A stretch of 64,000 nt of DNA. Origin: Vitreoscilla stercoraria DSM 513 (GTDB lineage: Bacteria > Pseudomonadota > Gammaproteobacteria > Burkholderiales > Neisseriaceae). Below, one piece after another: positions 41,827 through 49,948 of this stretch. How positions within the stretch are numbered: the first letter of the stretch is position 1; each line of letters opens with the position of its first letter. Location: positions 1 through 64,000 of the forward strand of contig NZ_KB908024.1 in the NCBI RefSeq assembly GCF_000382305.1. The letters run 5' to 3'. The notes beneath the pieces are model-generated. The model was not told where the DNA came from. It made no database searches and was given only the letters and a program-made list of their open reading frames with translations. Position numbers and translations under genes: made by a program.

Positions 41827-41863
41827 GTTGCTCCTTTGTGCATGTATTGATTTTTTTATAGAT

Positions 41864-41900
41864 AAACAAGCGTCCTGTAAACCTTACAGAACGCTTGTTT
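41864..41900. terminator. Paired DUS terminator with one damaged copy
   Basis: aaacaagcgtcctgtaa and ttacagaacgcttgttt. The second copy has A for G (cagaacg), so only the first is an intact word. The stem still forms with one mismatch and can end the sppA transcript. Confidence 0.75.
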
Positions 41901-41921
41901 TATTTGATAAGCATAACAACT

Positions 41922-42896
41922 TTACCAAGAAGGTTGCAAATAAGCATCGGTGGCTGATTTCAATTGCACACCAAATTGACGACCTAATGAGTTGGAAAAA
42001 CTGTCTTTAGGCGTGTAATTGACCATGTCAGGTGCTTTGAAAACATCGCGTGAAACGGTGTAAATGCTGCCAAACTCATCGACCAAACCCACTGTTTTGC
42101 CTTGTTCGCCCGTGTACACGCGTCCACTGAAAACATCAGGGTTTTCGGCATCTTTGATTTTGTTGCCACGACCTTCTTTGACTGCCGCCACAAATTGTTG
42201 GTGGATGTCGGTCAACATGTCTTGCCAAATTTGATTTTGTTCTGGGCTTTCAGGCGTGAATGGGTCACCCATGCCTTTGTTTTCGCCTGCTGTTTTCAAG
42301 CGACGCTCTACGCCCAATTTTTCCATCAAGCCTGTAAAGCCAAAACCACCTGAAATCACGCCTATGCTGCCGACCAAACTGGATGGATTGGCGTAAATTT
42401 TGTCAGCGGCGCTGGCGATGTAATAACAGCCCGATGCGCACACATCCTCCATCACCACGACAACGGGAATGTTTTTATTGGCAGCTTTCAAGCGGCGAAT
42501 TTCATCGAAAGCGACTTTGGAAATGACTGGTGAACCACCGGGGCTGTTGGCACGCAAGATAATGCCTTTAACATTGGGCGATTTATAAGCCGCTTCCATG
42601 CCTTCGATGATTTTGGTGGCAGTGTCGTTGTTACTGTCTATCACGCCATCAAGGTCGATGACGGCAGTGTGTTTTTTAGCGATGGCACCAACATTTTTAT
42701 TGCCGCCAGCCATCACGCTAATCAATATCAAGAACAACACCAACCAAACCGCGCGCCCCACCCATTTCCACAAGCTGGCGCGGCGGTTTTGTTTGTAAGT
42801 TTCAAGTAATAATTTTTCTAAAGTGCGTTGTTCCCAAGAACCTTGCTGCTCGGAGCCAACCTCTTTGAGTTCGCCATTGGGCAATCGAATTTTCAT
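41922..42896 (-). CDS. sppA: Signal peptide peptidase SppA/SohB-like, S49 family
   Basis: 324 residues. One membrane helix (45-63) anchors a periplasmic serine/lysine protease: Ser155 in CASGCYYIAS and probable Lys207 in TAGENKGMG. It is the short single-domain form. It degrades cleaved signal peptides in the membrane. The start overlaps the upstream HAD gene stop by four bases. Confidence 0.9.
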   Translation of the reverse strand: MKIRLPNGELKEVGSEQQGSWEQRTLEKLLLETYKQNRRASLWKWVGRAVWLVLFLILISVMAGGNKNVGAIAKKHTAVIDLDGVIDSNNDTATKIIEGMEAAYKSPNVKGIILRANSPGGSPVISKVAFDEIRRLKAANKNIPVVVVMEDVCASGCYYIASAADKIYANPSSLVGSIGVISGGFGFTGLMEKLGVERRLKTAGENKGMGDPFTPESPEQNQIWQDMLTDIHQQFVAAVKEGRGNKIKDAENPDVFSGRVYTGEQGKTVGLVDEFGSIYTVSRDVFKAPDMVNYTPKDSFSNSLGRQFGVQLKSATDAYLQPSW

Positions 42897-43564
42897 ACTG
42901 TTTCAACTTTCAGGCCGCTTTGTAGCCAGTTCACAAAGCCTTGGAAATCATCCACCATGGCAACGTGTGGTGCGCTGAGTAAGGTTTCACGTGTATGTGC
43001 GCCACACAAAACAGCAACTGCATCGCAGCCTGCATTGTGTGCCATCCATAAATCATGGGTCGTATCGCCTATCATCAAACAATCTTTGGGTTCTAAACCC
43101 AATTCATCACACAAGCTTAAAATCATGTCGGGTGATGGTTTGGAAGCACATTCGTCTACGGTGCGAGTGGCTAAGAAAAAGCCTTGATTCAAGCCGACTT
43201 CTTGTAGTGCTCGGTCTAAACCACGGCGGCTTTTGCCTGTGGCTACGGTGAGCCAATAGTCTTGGCGCAAGCTGGGCAATAAGGCTTTGGCGTCTTCAAA
43301 CAAACGCATGGTATTGTCAGGATGTAAAAAGCGGCGTTTGTAAGCTTCGGCCAAGTTTTGCAATTGCAGTTCGCTGGCTGTCGGTGCCAAATATGCCATG
43401 GCTTTGGGCAATGCCAAGCCAATGATGTGTTGGGCGGCTTCATTCGATGGTGGCGGCAAATCATTGTCTTGAAAAGCGGCCTGAACGGCTTGGACGATTG
43501 TCGAAGTGGAGTCTGCTAAAGTGCCATCCCAATCAAAGATTAAGGCTTGATACGGTTTGTTCAT
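42893..43564 (-). CDS. HAD-superfamily phosphatase, phosphoglycolate phosphatase-like
   Basis: 223 residues. Motif I FDWDGTLADS (Asp10, Asp12), motif II VATGKSRRGL, motif III with Lys in ECASKPSPDM, motif IV MIGDTTHDLW. Member of the Gph/PpaX group; substrate uncertain. In Neisseria this gene commonly follows rluC. It overlaps rluC by 32 bp. Confidence 0.85.
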   Translation of the reverse strand: MNKPYQALIFDWDGTLADSTSTIVQAVQAAFQDNDLPPPSNEAAQHIIGLALPKAMAYLAPTASELQLQNLAEAYKRRFLHPDNTMRLFEDAKALLPSLRQDYWLTVATGKSRRGLDRALQEVGLNQGFFLATRTVDECASKPSPDMILSLCDELGLEPKDCLMIGDTTHDLWMAHNAGCDAVAVLCGAHTRETLLSAPHVAMVDDFQGFVNWLQSGLKVETV

Positions 43565-44519
43565 TGCTCAAAGTTTCCAAAAACTGTTTCAAAGGTTTGG
43601 GTAAAGGTGCCAATAAATGCAAAGGCTCATCGGTCATTGGATGGGTAAATTTCAATTGATGTGCATGTAAAAACATCCGTTTTAAACCCAATTTTTGCAA
43701 TTGACGATTGGCATCATAATCGCCATAGCGTTCATCTGCCGCAATTGGGCAGCCTTGAGATTGCATGTGTACGCGAATTTGGTGGGTGCGCCCTGTTTTC
43801 AATACCGCACGCATTAACGAGGCTTGACCCATGTTTTGAGGCAAGGCAAATGTTTTTAAAACATCGAAGACAGTATGTGCAAATTGACCATCGGCAGACA
43901 CGCGCACCATTTTCTCGCCTTGTGCACCTGTGTATTTGAACAAAGGTTCTTTGACATGGCGAATTTTGTCTGGCCATAAGCTCATCCCCAAAGCGATATA
44001 GCTTTTGTAAGGGTGATGGTCACGCAACAATTCGTGTAATTTCACCAGACAAGAGCGTTTCTTGGCAATCATCAGCAAACCAGATGTGTCTTTGTCCAGA
44101 CGGTGTACCAATTCCAAATAGCGTGCTTCAGGACGGGCTTGGCGCATTTGCTCAATCACACCAAAATTCACGCCACTGCCACCATGTACAGCCACGCCTG
44201 AAGGTTTGTTGATGACCAATAACCAGTCATCTTCATACACAATTTCAAACTCTTTGGCGGGTATAGATTTTTGATTTGATGTGTCATTTTTCACGGCGAT
44301 GCGCACAGGAGGGATGCGAACGACATCGCCATCGACCAAACGGGTAGTGGCTTGAGCACGTTTTTTATTCACCCGTACTTCACCAGCACGAATGATGCGT
44401 TGGATGTGGCTTTTAGGGACGCCTTTGAGAATTTTAATTAAAAAATTGTCCAAGCGCTGACCGGCGTCCTCGTCACCTATGGTTAAAAAATTAACTAAGT
44501 CTTTGCTTATTGAAACCAT
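43533..44519 (-). CDS. rluC: 23S rRNA pseudouridine synthase RluC
   Basis: 328 residues. An N-terminal S4 domain (GQRLDNFLIKILKGVPKSHI; EVRVNKKRA) precedes the catalytic domain with the key Asp in HRLDKDTSGLLMIAKK. It makes pseudouridines 955, 2504 and 2580 in 23S rRNA. Divergent from rne, the classic rne-rluC arrangement. Confidence 0.93.
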   Translation of the reverse strand: MVSISKDLVNFLTIGDEDAGQRLDNFLIKILKGVPKSHIQRIIRAGEVRVNKKRAQATTRLVDGDVVRIPPVRIAVKNDTSNQKSIPAKEFEIVYEDDWLLVINKPSGVAVHGGSGVNFGVIEQMRQARPEARYLELVHRLDKDTSGLLMIAKKRSCLVKLHELLRDHHPYKSYIALGMSLWPDKIRHVKEPLFKYTGAQGEKMVRVSADGQFAHTVFDVLKTFALPQNMGQASLMRAVLKTGRTHQIRVHMQSQGCPIAADERYGDYDANRQLQKLGLKRMFLHAHQLKFTHPMTDEPLHLLAPLPKPLKQFLETLSNEQTVSSLNL

Positions 44520-44531
44520 CTTGCTTATAAT
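44503..44531 (+). promoter_or_regulatory. Predicted rne promoter
   Basis: TTGCTT (44503-44508), exact 17-bp spacer, perfect TATAAT (44526-44531). The -35 box lies over the start of rluC on the other strand. Transcription from about 44538 gives a 490-nt leader. Confidence 0.55.
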
Positions 44532-45027
44532 CTTTCAGCTTGTTCGTGATAGACCTTTTTAAAACAAAATCAAAATCACAAACGGCTGTGTATTTTGAGG
44601 GCATGATAGTCATGTGTCTTCAAAAGGCGAAATTACCATTCGTCAGGCATGTTGTTAATGCGTGGCGAAACATTGATGTTAACGTATTTAAATATAAACA
44701 ACAATCAATGCACTCGAATCAGCCTCTGTCGCATCTGTAACCAGTAGATGTGATTTAAGTAATTAAGTTTGACCCCTTAAGTATTTGTTTTTTCTGCTCG
44801 TAAGACGCGTCGCGCAGATGTGAGGAATCAACAAGCTTAAGCAAATAAGAAGACGGTAACCAGTTAGATTCACAAAGCGGTCGTAGATCTTCGCTTTTAT
44901 GTCAACTGACACTTTAGCGCATTGCGCATTGATCTTTTAGGTGGAACTTCTTCAGGTATGGTGCTAAAAGCCATTGTCAAATACTGATTGCGTGTGCCTC
45001 GTGAGTGCATAAAACGAGGTTTTTCTT
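44532..45027 (+). other. Long 5' untranslated leader of rne
   Basis: No convincing gene; a 66-codon frame (44540-44740) has no RBS or recognisable product. The leader contains GC-rich, structure-prone stretches near 44800-44880 and a final hairpin before the start codon. Long structured rne leaders mediate autoregulation by RNase E in E. coli; here that is inference. Confidence 0.5.
44997..45019 (+). promoter_or_regulatory. Hairpin holding the rne ribosome-binding site
   Basis: cctcgt (44997-45002) pairs with acgagg (45014-45019). The right arm is the only Shine-Dalgarno-like sequence before the ATG at 45028, and five T follow it. Folding would hide the site and could also act as a weak terminator. 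Confidence 0.45.
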
Positions 45028-47880
45028 ATGAAAAGAATGTTATTCAATGCAACTCAAGCCGAAGAGCTAAGGGTTGCTATTGTCGACGGTCAAAATCTGG
45101 TTGACTTGGAAATCGAGACTCTCGGTAAAGAGCAACGCAAAGGCAATATCTACAAGGGTATCATCACCCGCATCGAGCCATCTTTAGAGGCTTGTTTCAT
45201 TGATTATGGTACTGACCGCCACGGTTTTTTACCCTTCAAAGAAGTTTCCCGTTCGTATTTCAAAGGTTATGAAGGTGGTCGTGCTCGCATTCAAGATGTT
45301 TTGACCGAGGGTCAAGAAGTCATTGTGCAAGTGGAAAAAGACGAGCGTGGCAACAAAGGTGCTGCTTTAACCACATTCATCAGCTTGGCAGGTCGTTATT
45401 TGGTGTTGATGCCTAACAATCCTCGTGGTGGCGGTGTTTCTCGTCGCATTGAAGGGGATGAGCGTCAAGAACTCAAAGCAGCGATGGCAGACTTAGACAT
45501 TCCTCAAGGCATGAGCTTGATTGCGCGTACCGCAGGTATTGGTCGCAGCACCGAAGAATTGCAATGGGATTTAAACTATTTATTGCGCTTGTGGGAATTG
45601 ATTGCCCAAGCCGGTGAAGAACACCACGACCCGTATTTGTTGTACTTGGAAAGCTCGCTGGTCATTCGTGCCATTCGAGATTATTTCAAAGGTGACATTG
45701 GTGAAGTGTTGGTAGACACTGCCGAAGTGCATGAAGAAGTGTCTCAATTTATGTCTTATGTGATGCCGAATAATTTGCATCGCGTCAAACGCTACGAAGA
45801 CAGCATTCCACTGTTCAGTCGGTTCCAAATCGAACACCAAATTGAAACGGCTTTCTCGCGTGAAGTACGTTTGCCTTCAGGTGGTGCGATTGTGATTGAC
45901 CATACTGAGGCTTTGGTTTCAGTCGACGTCAATTCTGCGCGCTCAACCAAGGGTGCAGACATTGAAGACACGGCATTCAAAACCAACCGAGAAGCGGCAG
46001 AAGAAATTGCCCGTCAATTGCGTTTGCGTGACATTGGTGGTTTGGTGGTGATCGACTTCATCGACATGGAAAACCCGAAAAACCAACGCGATGTAGAAGC
46101 AACTTTGCGCGATGCGTTGCGTTTAGACCGTGCTCGTGTACAAATGGGCAAATTGTCTAAGTTTGGTTTGTTGGAATTGTCACGTCAGCGTTTACAACCT
46201 TCATTAGGTGAATCTACACATGCCGCGTGTCCACGCTGTGGTGGTACGGGTGTGATTCGTGGTGTGGAATCTTCTGCACTGCATATTTTGCGCATCATTC
46301 AAGAAGAAGCAATGAAAGACAACACAGGGGCTGTGCATGCACAAGTACCTGTGGATGTGGCGACTTTCTTATTGAATGAAAAGCGTTCGGAATTGTTCGG
46401 CATTGAAGAGCGTTTGGATGTGAATGTGGTGATGATTCCAAGCACCCAATTGCAAACGCCTAATTACAAAATCGAACGTATCCGCATTGACGACGCCATC
46501 GAAGACGATGTGCCGAGTTACCGCAAAGTGGATGCAGAGCCAGAAGCAGCACCGATTTTAAGCACAGCACAAAAAGCCAAGATCCAAAAACCAGAACCAG
46601 CGGTGAAAGGTGTTCGCCATGACGAGCCTGCGCCGGAAAGTAAGTCTAAGACTGAAGAACCTAAAAAAGGTGGTTTCTGGGCCAATTTGGTAGCTTGGTT
46701 CAAAGGTTTGTTCAGTGGCCCTAAAACTGAAGAACCACAACCTGCGGCCGCAGCAAGCACGCCTCGACAAAACACGGCGTCGTCTGCACAGACTACTCAT
46801 AGACCGCAAAAGAAGCGCCACCAACAGCGCCGTCAACAACCTCGCCGCGATGACGACATCGACGAGATTGAAACCATCCGTCCTGAAGCGGATATTCCTG
46901 TAGACATAGAGCCAAAACCAGCTCAAGGGCATCAAAAACGTCGCCAAAATCGTCGCCACCAAGGTGAGTTGACGTCGGCACAGCAAATGACCCAAGAGCC
47001 TGTGGTTGAGTCATCTTCAGCGCCGATTGCGCCAGAGACCAACGATGTGGCTACTACGGAAACCCGTACTCAGGGCAATAATCGTCGTCGCAATCAACGC
47101 CAGAAATCGCAGCCGCATCCAGAGATGACACAAGGCGCGACAGAGGCGAAAAACCAAAGTAACAATGAAAAACCTTTGGTGATTCATTTGAATGGTGAGC
47201 CTGGAGCAGAACCAGCTCAACTGGCTAAGGGCAACAACAAGCAACGTCAAGCGCGTCCGCCACGCAATGACCGTCCTGTACGTGCCAAAGATGTGATGCG
47301 TCGCATCAATGTGAAGCAAATTGCAGGTCGTGTGCGCAGTACTGCTTATACGGTATTGGTGGATGAAGGTTTGATTGTGCCAAAAGCTGCGCGCCGTCAA
47401 GAACCGCCGCGTGTACAAGCCCATTCAGGTGAAATCAATATCACTGAGATTGTGCACCATGTGCAAGATGTGGCTGCTGATGTGTTGGGCTTGCCAAAAT
47501 CGGCGCCTATTGACGTTGTTAAAGCCAAACCGCAGCGTCCTGAAAAGCCAAAACCAACAGAGGCAACTGTGAGCGTCGCACCTGCAACGCCTGTGGTTGA
47601 GGTAGCGCAAGCACCTGTGGCTGAAAAAGCGGCAGAAGTGGCTAAAATCGTTTTGCCTAGTATCACTGCTGTGGTTTTAGACATCGAAGCAGTCGCGTCG
47701 CAAATTGATTTGGGTGGCTTACAATGGGTACAAACAGAGGCTGCTTTGGTAAAAGATTGGACGATGACACCTAAAGAAGTGACTGGTTTGCGTCGTTCGG
47801 ATTTGCCGCAAGTGGTTGAAGCAGAAGCCATTGCGCCTGAGCAAATGCAGCTGATTGAAACCAAGTCTGAATTTTTATAA
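45028..47880 (+). CDS. rne: Ribonuclease E
   Basis: 950 residues. Catalytic half: S1 domain (GNIYKGIITRIEPSLEACFI), DNase I-like acidic site (VDVNSARST; VVIDFIDMEN) and zinc link CPRCGGTG near residue 409. From about 510 the chain is low-complexity, Arg/Gln/Pro-rich, with basic stretches (RPQKKRHQQRRQQPRR; QKRRQNRRH) for RNA binding and the degradosome scaffold. It starts mRNA decay and rRNA/tRNA maturation at the membrane. A WANLVAWFKGLFSG segment (about 551-564) looks like an amphipathic membrane-targeting helix. Confidence 0.96.
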   Translation: MKRMLFNATQAEELRVAIVDGQNLVDLEIETLGKEQRKGNIYKGIITRIEPSLEACFIDYGTDRHGFLPFKEVSRSYFKGYEGGRARIQDVLTEGQEVIVQVEKDERGNKGAALTTFISLAGRYLVLMPNNPRGGGVSRRIEGDERQELKAAMADLDIPQGMSLIARTAGIGRSTEELQWDLNYLLRLWELIAQAGEEHHDPYLLYLESSLVIRAIRDYFKGDIGEVLVDTAEVHEEVSQFMSYVMPNNLHRVKRYEDSIPLFSRFQIEHQIETAFSREVRLPSGGAIVIDHTEALVSVDVNSARSTKGADIEDTAFKTNREAAEEIARQLRLRDIGGLVVIDFIDMENPKNQRDVEATLRDALRLDRARVQMGKLSKFGLLELSRQRLQPSLGESTHAACPRCGGTGVIRGVESSALHILRIIQEEAMKDNTGAVHAQVPVDVATFLLNEKRSELFGIEERLDVNVVMIPSTQLQTPNYKIERIRIDDAIEDDVPSYRKVDAEPEAAPILSTAQKAKIQKPEPAVKGVRHDEPAPESKSKTEEPKKGGFWANLVAWFKGLFSGPKTEEPQPAAAASTPRQNTASSAQTTHRPQKKRHQQRRQQPRRDDDIDEIETIRPEADIPVDIEPKPAQGHQKRRQNRRHQGELTSAQQMTQEPVVESSSAPIAPETNDVATTETRTQGNNRRRNQRQKSQPHPEMTQGATEAKNQSNNEKPLVIHLNGEPGAEPAQLAKGNNKQRQARPPRNDRPVRAKDVMRRINVKQIAGRVRSTAYTVLVDEGLIVPKAARRQEPPRVQAHSGEINITEIVHHVQDVAADVLGLPKSAPIDVVKAKPQRPEKPKPTEATVSVAPATPVVEVAQAPVAEKAAEVAKIVLPSITAVVLDIEAVASQIDLGGLQWVQTEAALVKDWTMTPKEVTGLRRSDLPQVVEAEAIAPEQMQLIETKSEFL

Positions 47881-47909
47881 AAAATTCACTATAAAGCGTT
47901 AAAAAATGC

Positions 47910-47938
47910 TTGACGAGCATTATAACTAACATTATAAT
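47910..47938 (+). promoter_or_regulatory. Promoter of tRNA-Asn
   Basis: TTGACG (47910-47915), 17-bp spacer, TATAAT (47933-47938), ten bases before the tRNA. Confidence 0.75.
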
Positions 47939-47948
47939 GCTTAGCTAT

Positions 47949-48024
47949 TCCCTGATAGCTCAGTCGGTAGAGCGACGGACTGTTAATCCGCAGGTCCCTG
48001 GTTCGAGCCCAGGTCGGGGAGCCA
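47949..48024 (+). tRNA. tRNA-Asn (anticodon GTT)
   Basis: 76 nt with encoded CCA. Acceptor stem tccctga/tcgggga pairs fully; anticodon loop ctGTTaa; T-arm ggttcgagccc. Preceded by its own promoter and followed by a terminator, so it is a single-gene unit. Confidence 0.97.
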
Positions 48025-48029
48025 AATTT

Positions 48030-48056
48030 AAAAGCCCAGCTTCTAGCTGGGCTTTT
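48030..48056 (+). terminator. Terminator of tRNA-Asn
   Basis: aaaagcccagc / gctgggctttt with a short loop and T-run right after the CCA. Confidence 0.85.
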
Positions 48057-48162
48057 TTACGTTTGTCTAAAATTGTCATGATTTAAAGCTTGGTCATGTA
48101 GCCTAAAAATTTACAGGGCGCTGGTAAAAAGCGGCCTGTAAATTGAATGGTTATCTTAAATT

Positions 48163-48720
48163 TTATAATTCTCCAACGACGCTGAGATGTTGCATCTTTT
48201 GTCCCATAGGAATACTCAAAACGGTTTGTCCATCTTGTTCTGACAAATTGCACCAGTCAATCAAATGATAAAATGCATGGCGCATGATTTTGGCTTCTAA
48301 ACCAAAGCGAATCGGCACATACGGTTGGATTTGTCCTTGATAATCACGCAAAATCAAACCATGTTCCGCATTCAAAATGATTTTGTCTTGGTGTGTAGTG
48401 ATGCATTCGATGTATTGTCCATCTGCCAGCGTTAACAAGTTCACATCTTCAATGAACAAAGGCACGTCTTCCACGCAGATGCCGATTTTTTCGACGGGCG
48501 TTTTTAAAAAATACTCATCACCTTCCCGCCATAAAACCGAAGCAAACAAATCAATCAAACCTTGTCGGGTCATTTGTCTGCCCTCGTGCCACCATTGTCC
48601 GTTGGCTTTGATGATTAAATCCATATTGCCACAAAATGGGGGATGCCATTGATCAACGGGGGGTATGCGTTTTTCGGTTTGGGTTTGGCTGAGATAAGCG
48701 GCAGTTTGTTGTAAATTCAT
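48163..48720 (-). CDS. DUF1285 protein
   Basis: 185 residues from MNLQQTAAYLSQTQ. IPPVDQWHPPFCGNMDLIIK, then WWHEGRQMTRQGLIDLFASV, then EYFLKTPVEKIGICVEDVPLF are DUF1285 features. A structure-known family with no established function. The frame is open to 48822, but the extra 34 residues look non-coding. It runs divergently from the DUF457 gene. Confidence 0.8.
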   Translation of the reverse strand: MNLQQTAAYLSQTQTEKRIPPVDQWHPPFCGNMDLIIKANGQWWHEGRQMTRQGLIDLFASVLWREGDEYFLKTPVEKIGICVEDVPLFIEDVNLLTLADGQYIECITTHQDKIILNAEHGLILRDYQGQIQPYVPIRFGLEAKIMRHAFYHLIDWCNLSEQDGQTVLSIPMGQKMQHLSVVGEL

Positions 48721-48820
48721 AAAAACCCATTTCACAAAGTAGGTTATGCTCAAGGCGTAATATTTTTTAATCCAATCAGGATAAGCCACCAGCGTCCTGA
48801 AAGCAATGCAAAGGACATAC

Positions 48821-49837
48821 ATGGATTCATTGACTCAATTGCTCACAGGTGCGGTCATTGCTGCCGCTATCGTTCCTCGTCGCCATCGACGGGCAGCATT
48901 GGCTGCAGGCGCGGCTTTGGGAACCTTGCCTGACTTGGACGTGATTCCATTAAATTTGTTAAATGACAATCCTGTCATCAAAATGACAGTGCATCGCAGC
49001 ATTTCACACAGTTTATTGCTGTTGCCATTGGTCGCAATATTGATTTGGTGGTTTTGTCGCAGCAGAGTCGGCTCACGCACATCTGAAGCGCCTAAACGTT
49101 GGTTTTGGGCGATTTTTTTGGCATTGGTCACGCATCCTATTTTAGATTGTTTCAATGTTTATGGTACATGGCTCTTTTGGCCGTTTGGTGAACAAACGAT
49201 TATGTGGGGCAATATGTTTGTGATTGACCCCATGTTTACTTTGCCGTTGTTGTTCGGTGCATTGTGGGCGTGGTTATGGCCACAAGCTTGGGTGAGTCAA
49301 AAAATATTGCTCAGCAGTTTGGCACTCAGTGGTTTGTATTTGGCTTGGAGCTTGGCGGCGCAAATGTATGTGTGGCAAAAAGTGGATGCTCAATTAAGCC
49401 AAATGCGTTTGGATGCTGCACCACGTTTGATTGGTGCCACGCCTTTGAACACTTTGCTATGGCAAGTGGTGGTGCAAACGCCTGATGGCGTGCTCAGTGG
49501 GGACTATTCTTTGTTACAGGACGCTGCTGATCAGCCCATTGCATGGGTTAAAGTCGAGAGTGATGTTGTAGCACTCAAAGCCGCCGAGCATTGGCAATCG
49601 GTACAGCGTTTGCAGCGTTTCAATCAAGGTTTTCAAATTGCGACGGTGCAGGATAATCAGTTAATCATCAGTGATGTGCGCATGGGACGTTACCCGAATT
49701 ACACGTTTAATTTTGTCGTAGGGCAGTGGCAAAATGGACAATGGCAAGAATTAGCAATGCCAGTACAAAAACAAACTCGTGCGGATGTGCCACAAGAATG
49801 GGCGTATTTGAAACAGCGCATTTGGGGTATTCATTAA
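48821..49837 (+). CDS. DUF457 membrane protein, predicted metal-dependent hydrolase
   Basis: 338 residues. MDSLTQLLTGAVIAAAI, the metal-site ALGTLPDLDVIPL and TVHRSISHSLLLLPLVA, and LVTHPILDCFNVYGT are the LexA-binding/YdjM-like DUF457 motifs with conserved His and Asp. Four or five membrane helices, then a soluble C-terminal half. Start chosen for RBS AAAGGA. One DUS lies inside (49514). Confidence 0.85.
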   Translation: MDSLTQLLTGAVIAAAIVPRRHRRAALAAGAALGTLPDLDVIPLNLLNDNPVIKMTVHRSISHSLLLLPLVAILIWWFCRSRVGSRTSEAPKRWFWAIFLALVTHPILDCFNVYGTWLFWPFGEQTIMWGNMFVIDPMFTLPLLFGALWAWLWPQAWVSQKILLSSLALSGLYLAWSLAAQMYVWQKVDAQLSQMRLDAAPRLIGATPLNTLLWQVVVQTPDGVLSGDYSLLQDAADQPIAWVKVESDVVALKAAEHWQSVQRLQRFNQGFQIATVQDNQLIISDVRMGRYPNYTFNFVVGQWQNGQWQELAMPVQKQTRADVPQEWAYLKQRIWGIH

Positions 49838-49902
49838 AGCATTCATATTGGCTTTGGTAAGATGAATGATTGGTGAATAGTAGGGCATGTTGCCAAATAA
49901 AA

Positions 49903-49932
49903 AAGCGTCCTGTAAACATTTACAGGACGCTT
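49903..49932. terminator. Paired DUS terminator between convergent genes
   Basis: aagcgtcctgtaaa, two bases, tttacaggacgctt, 66 bp after the DUF457 gene and 17 bp from the glmS stop. Confidence 0.85.
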
Positions 49933-49948
49933 CATCATTCAAAAAGCA

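Noticed and set aside
44540..44740. 66-codon frame in the rne leader
   Set aside because: No RBS, no family and no sign of coding composition; better explained as untranslated leader.
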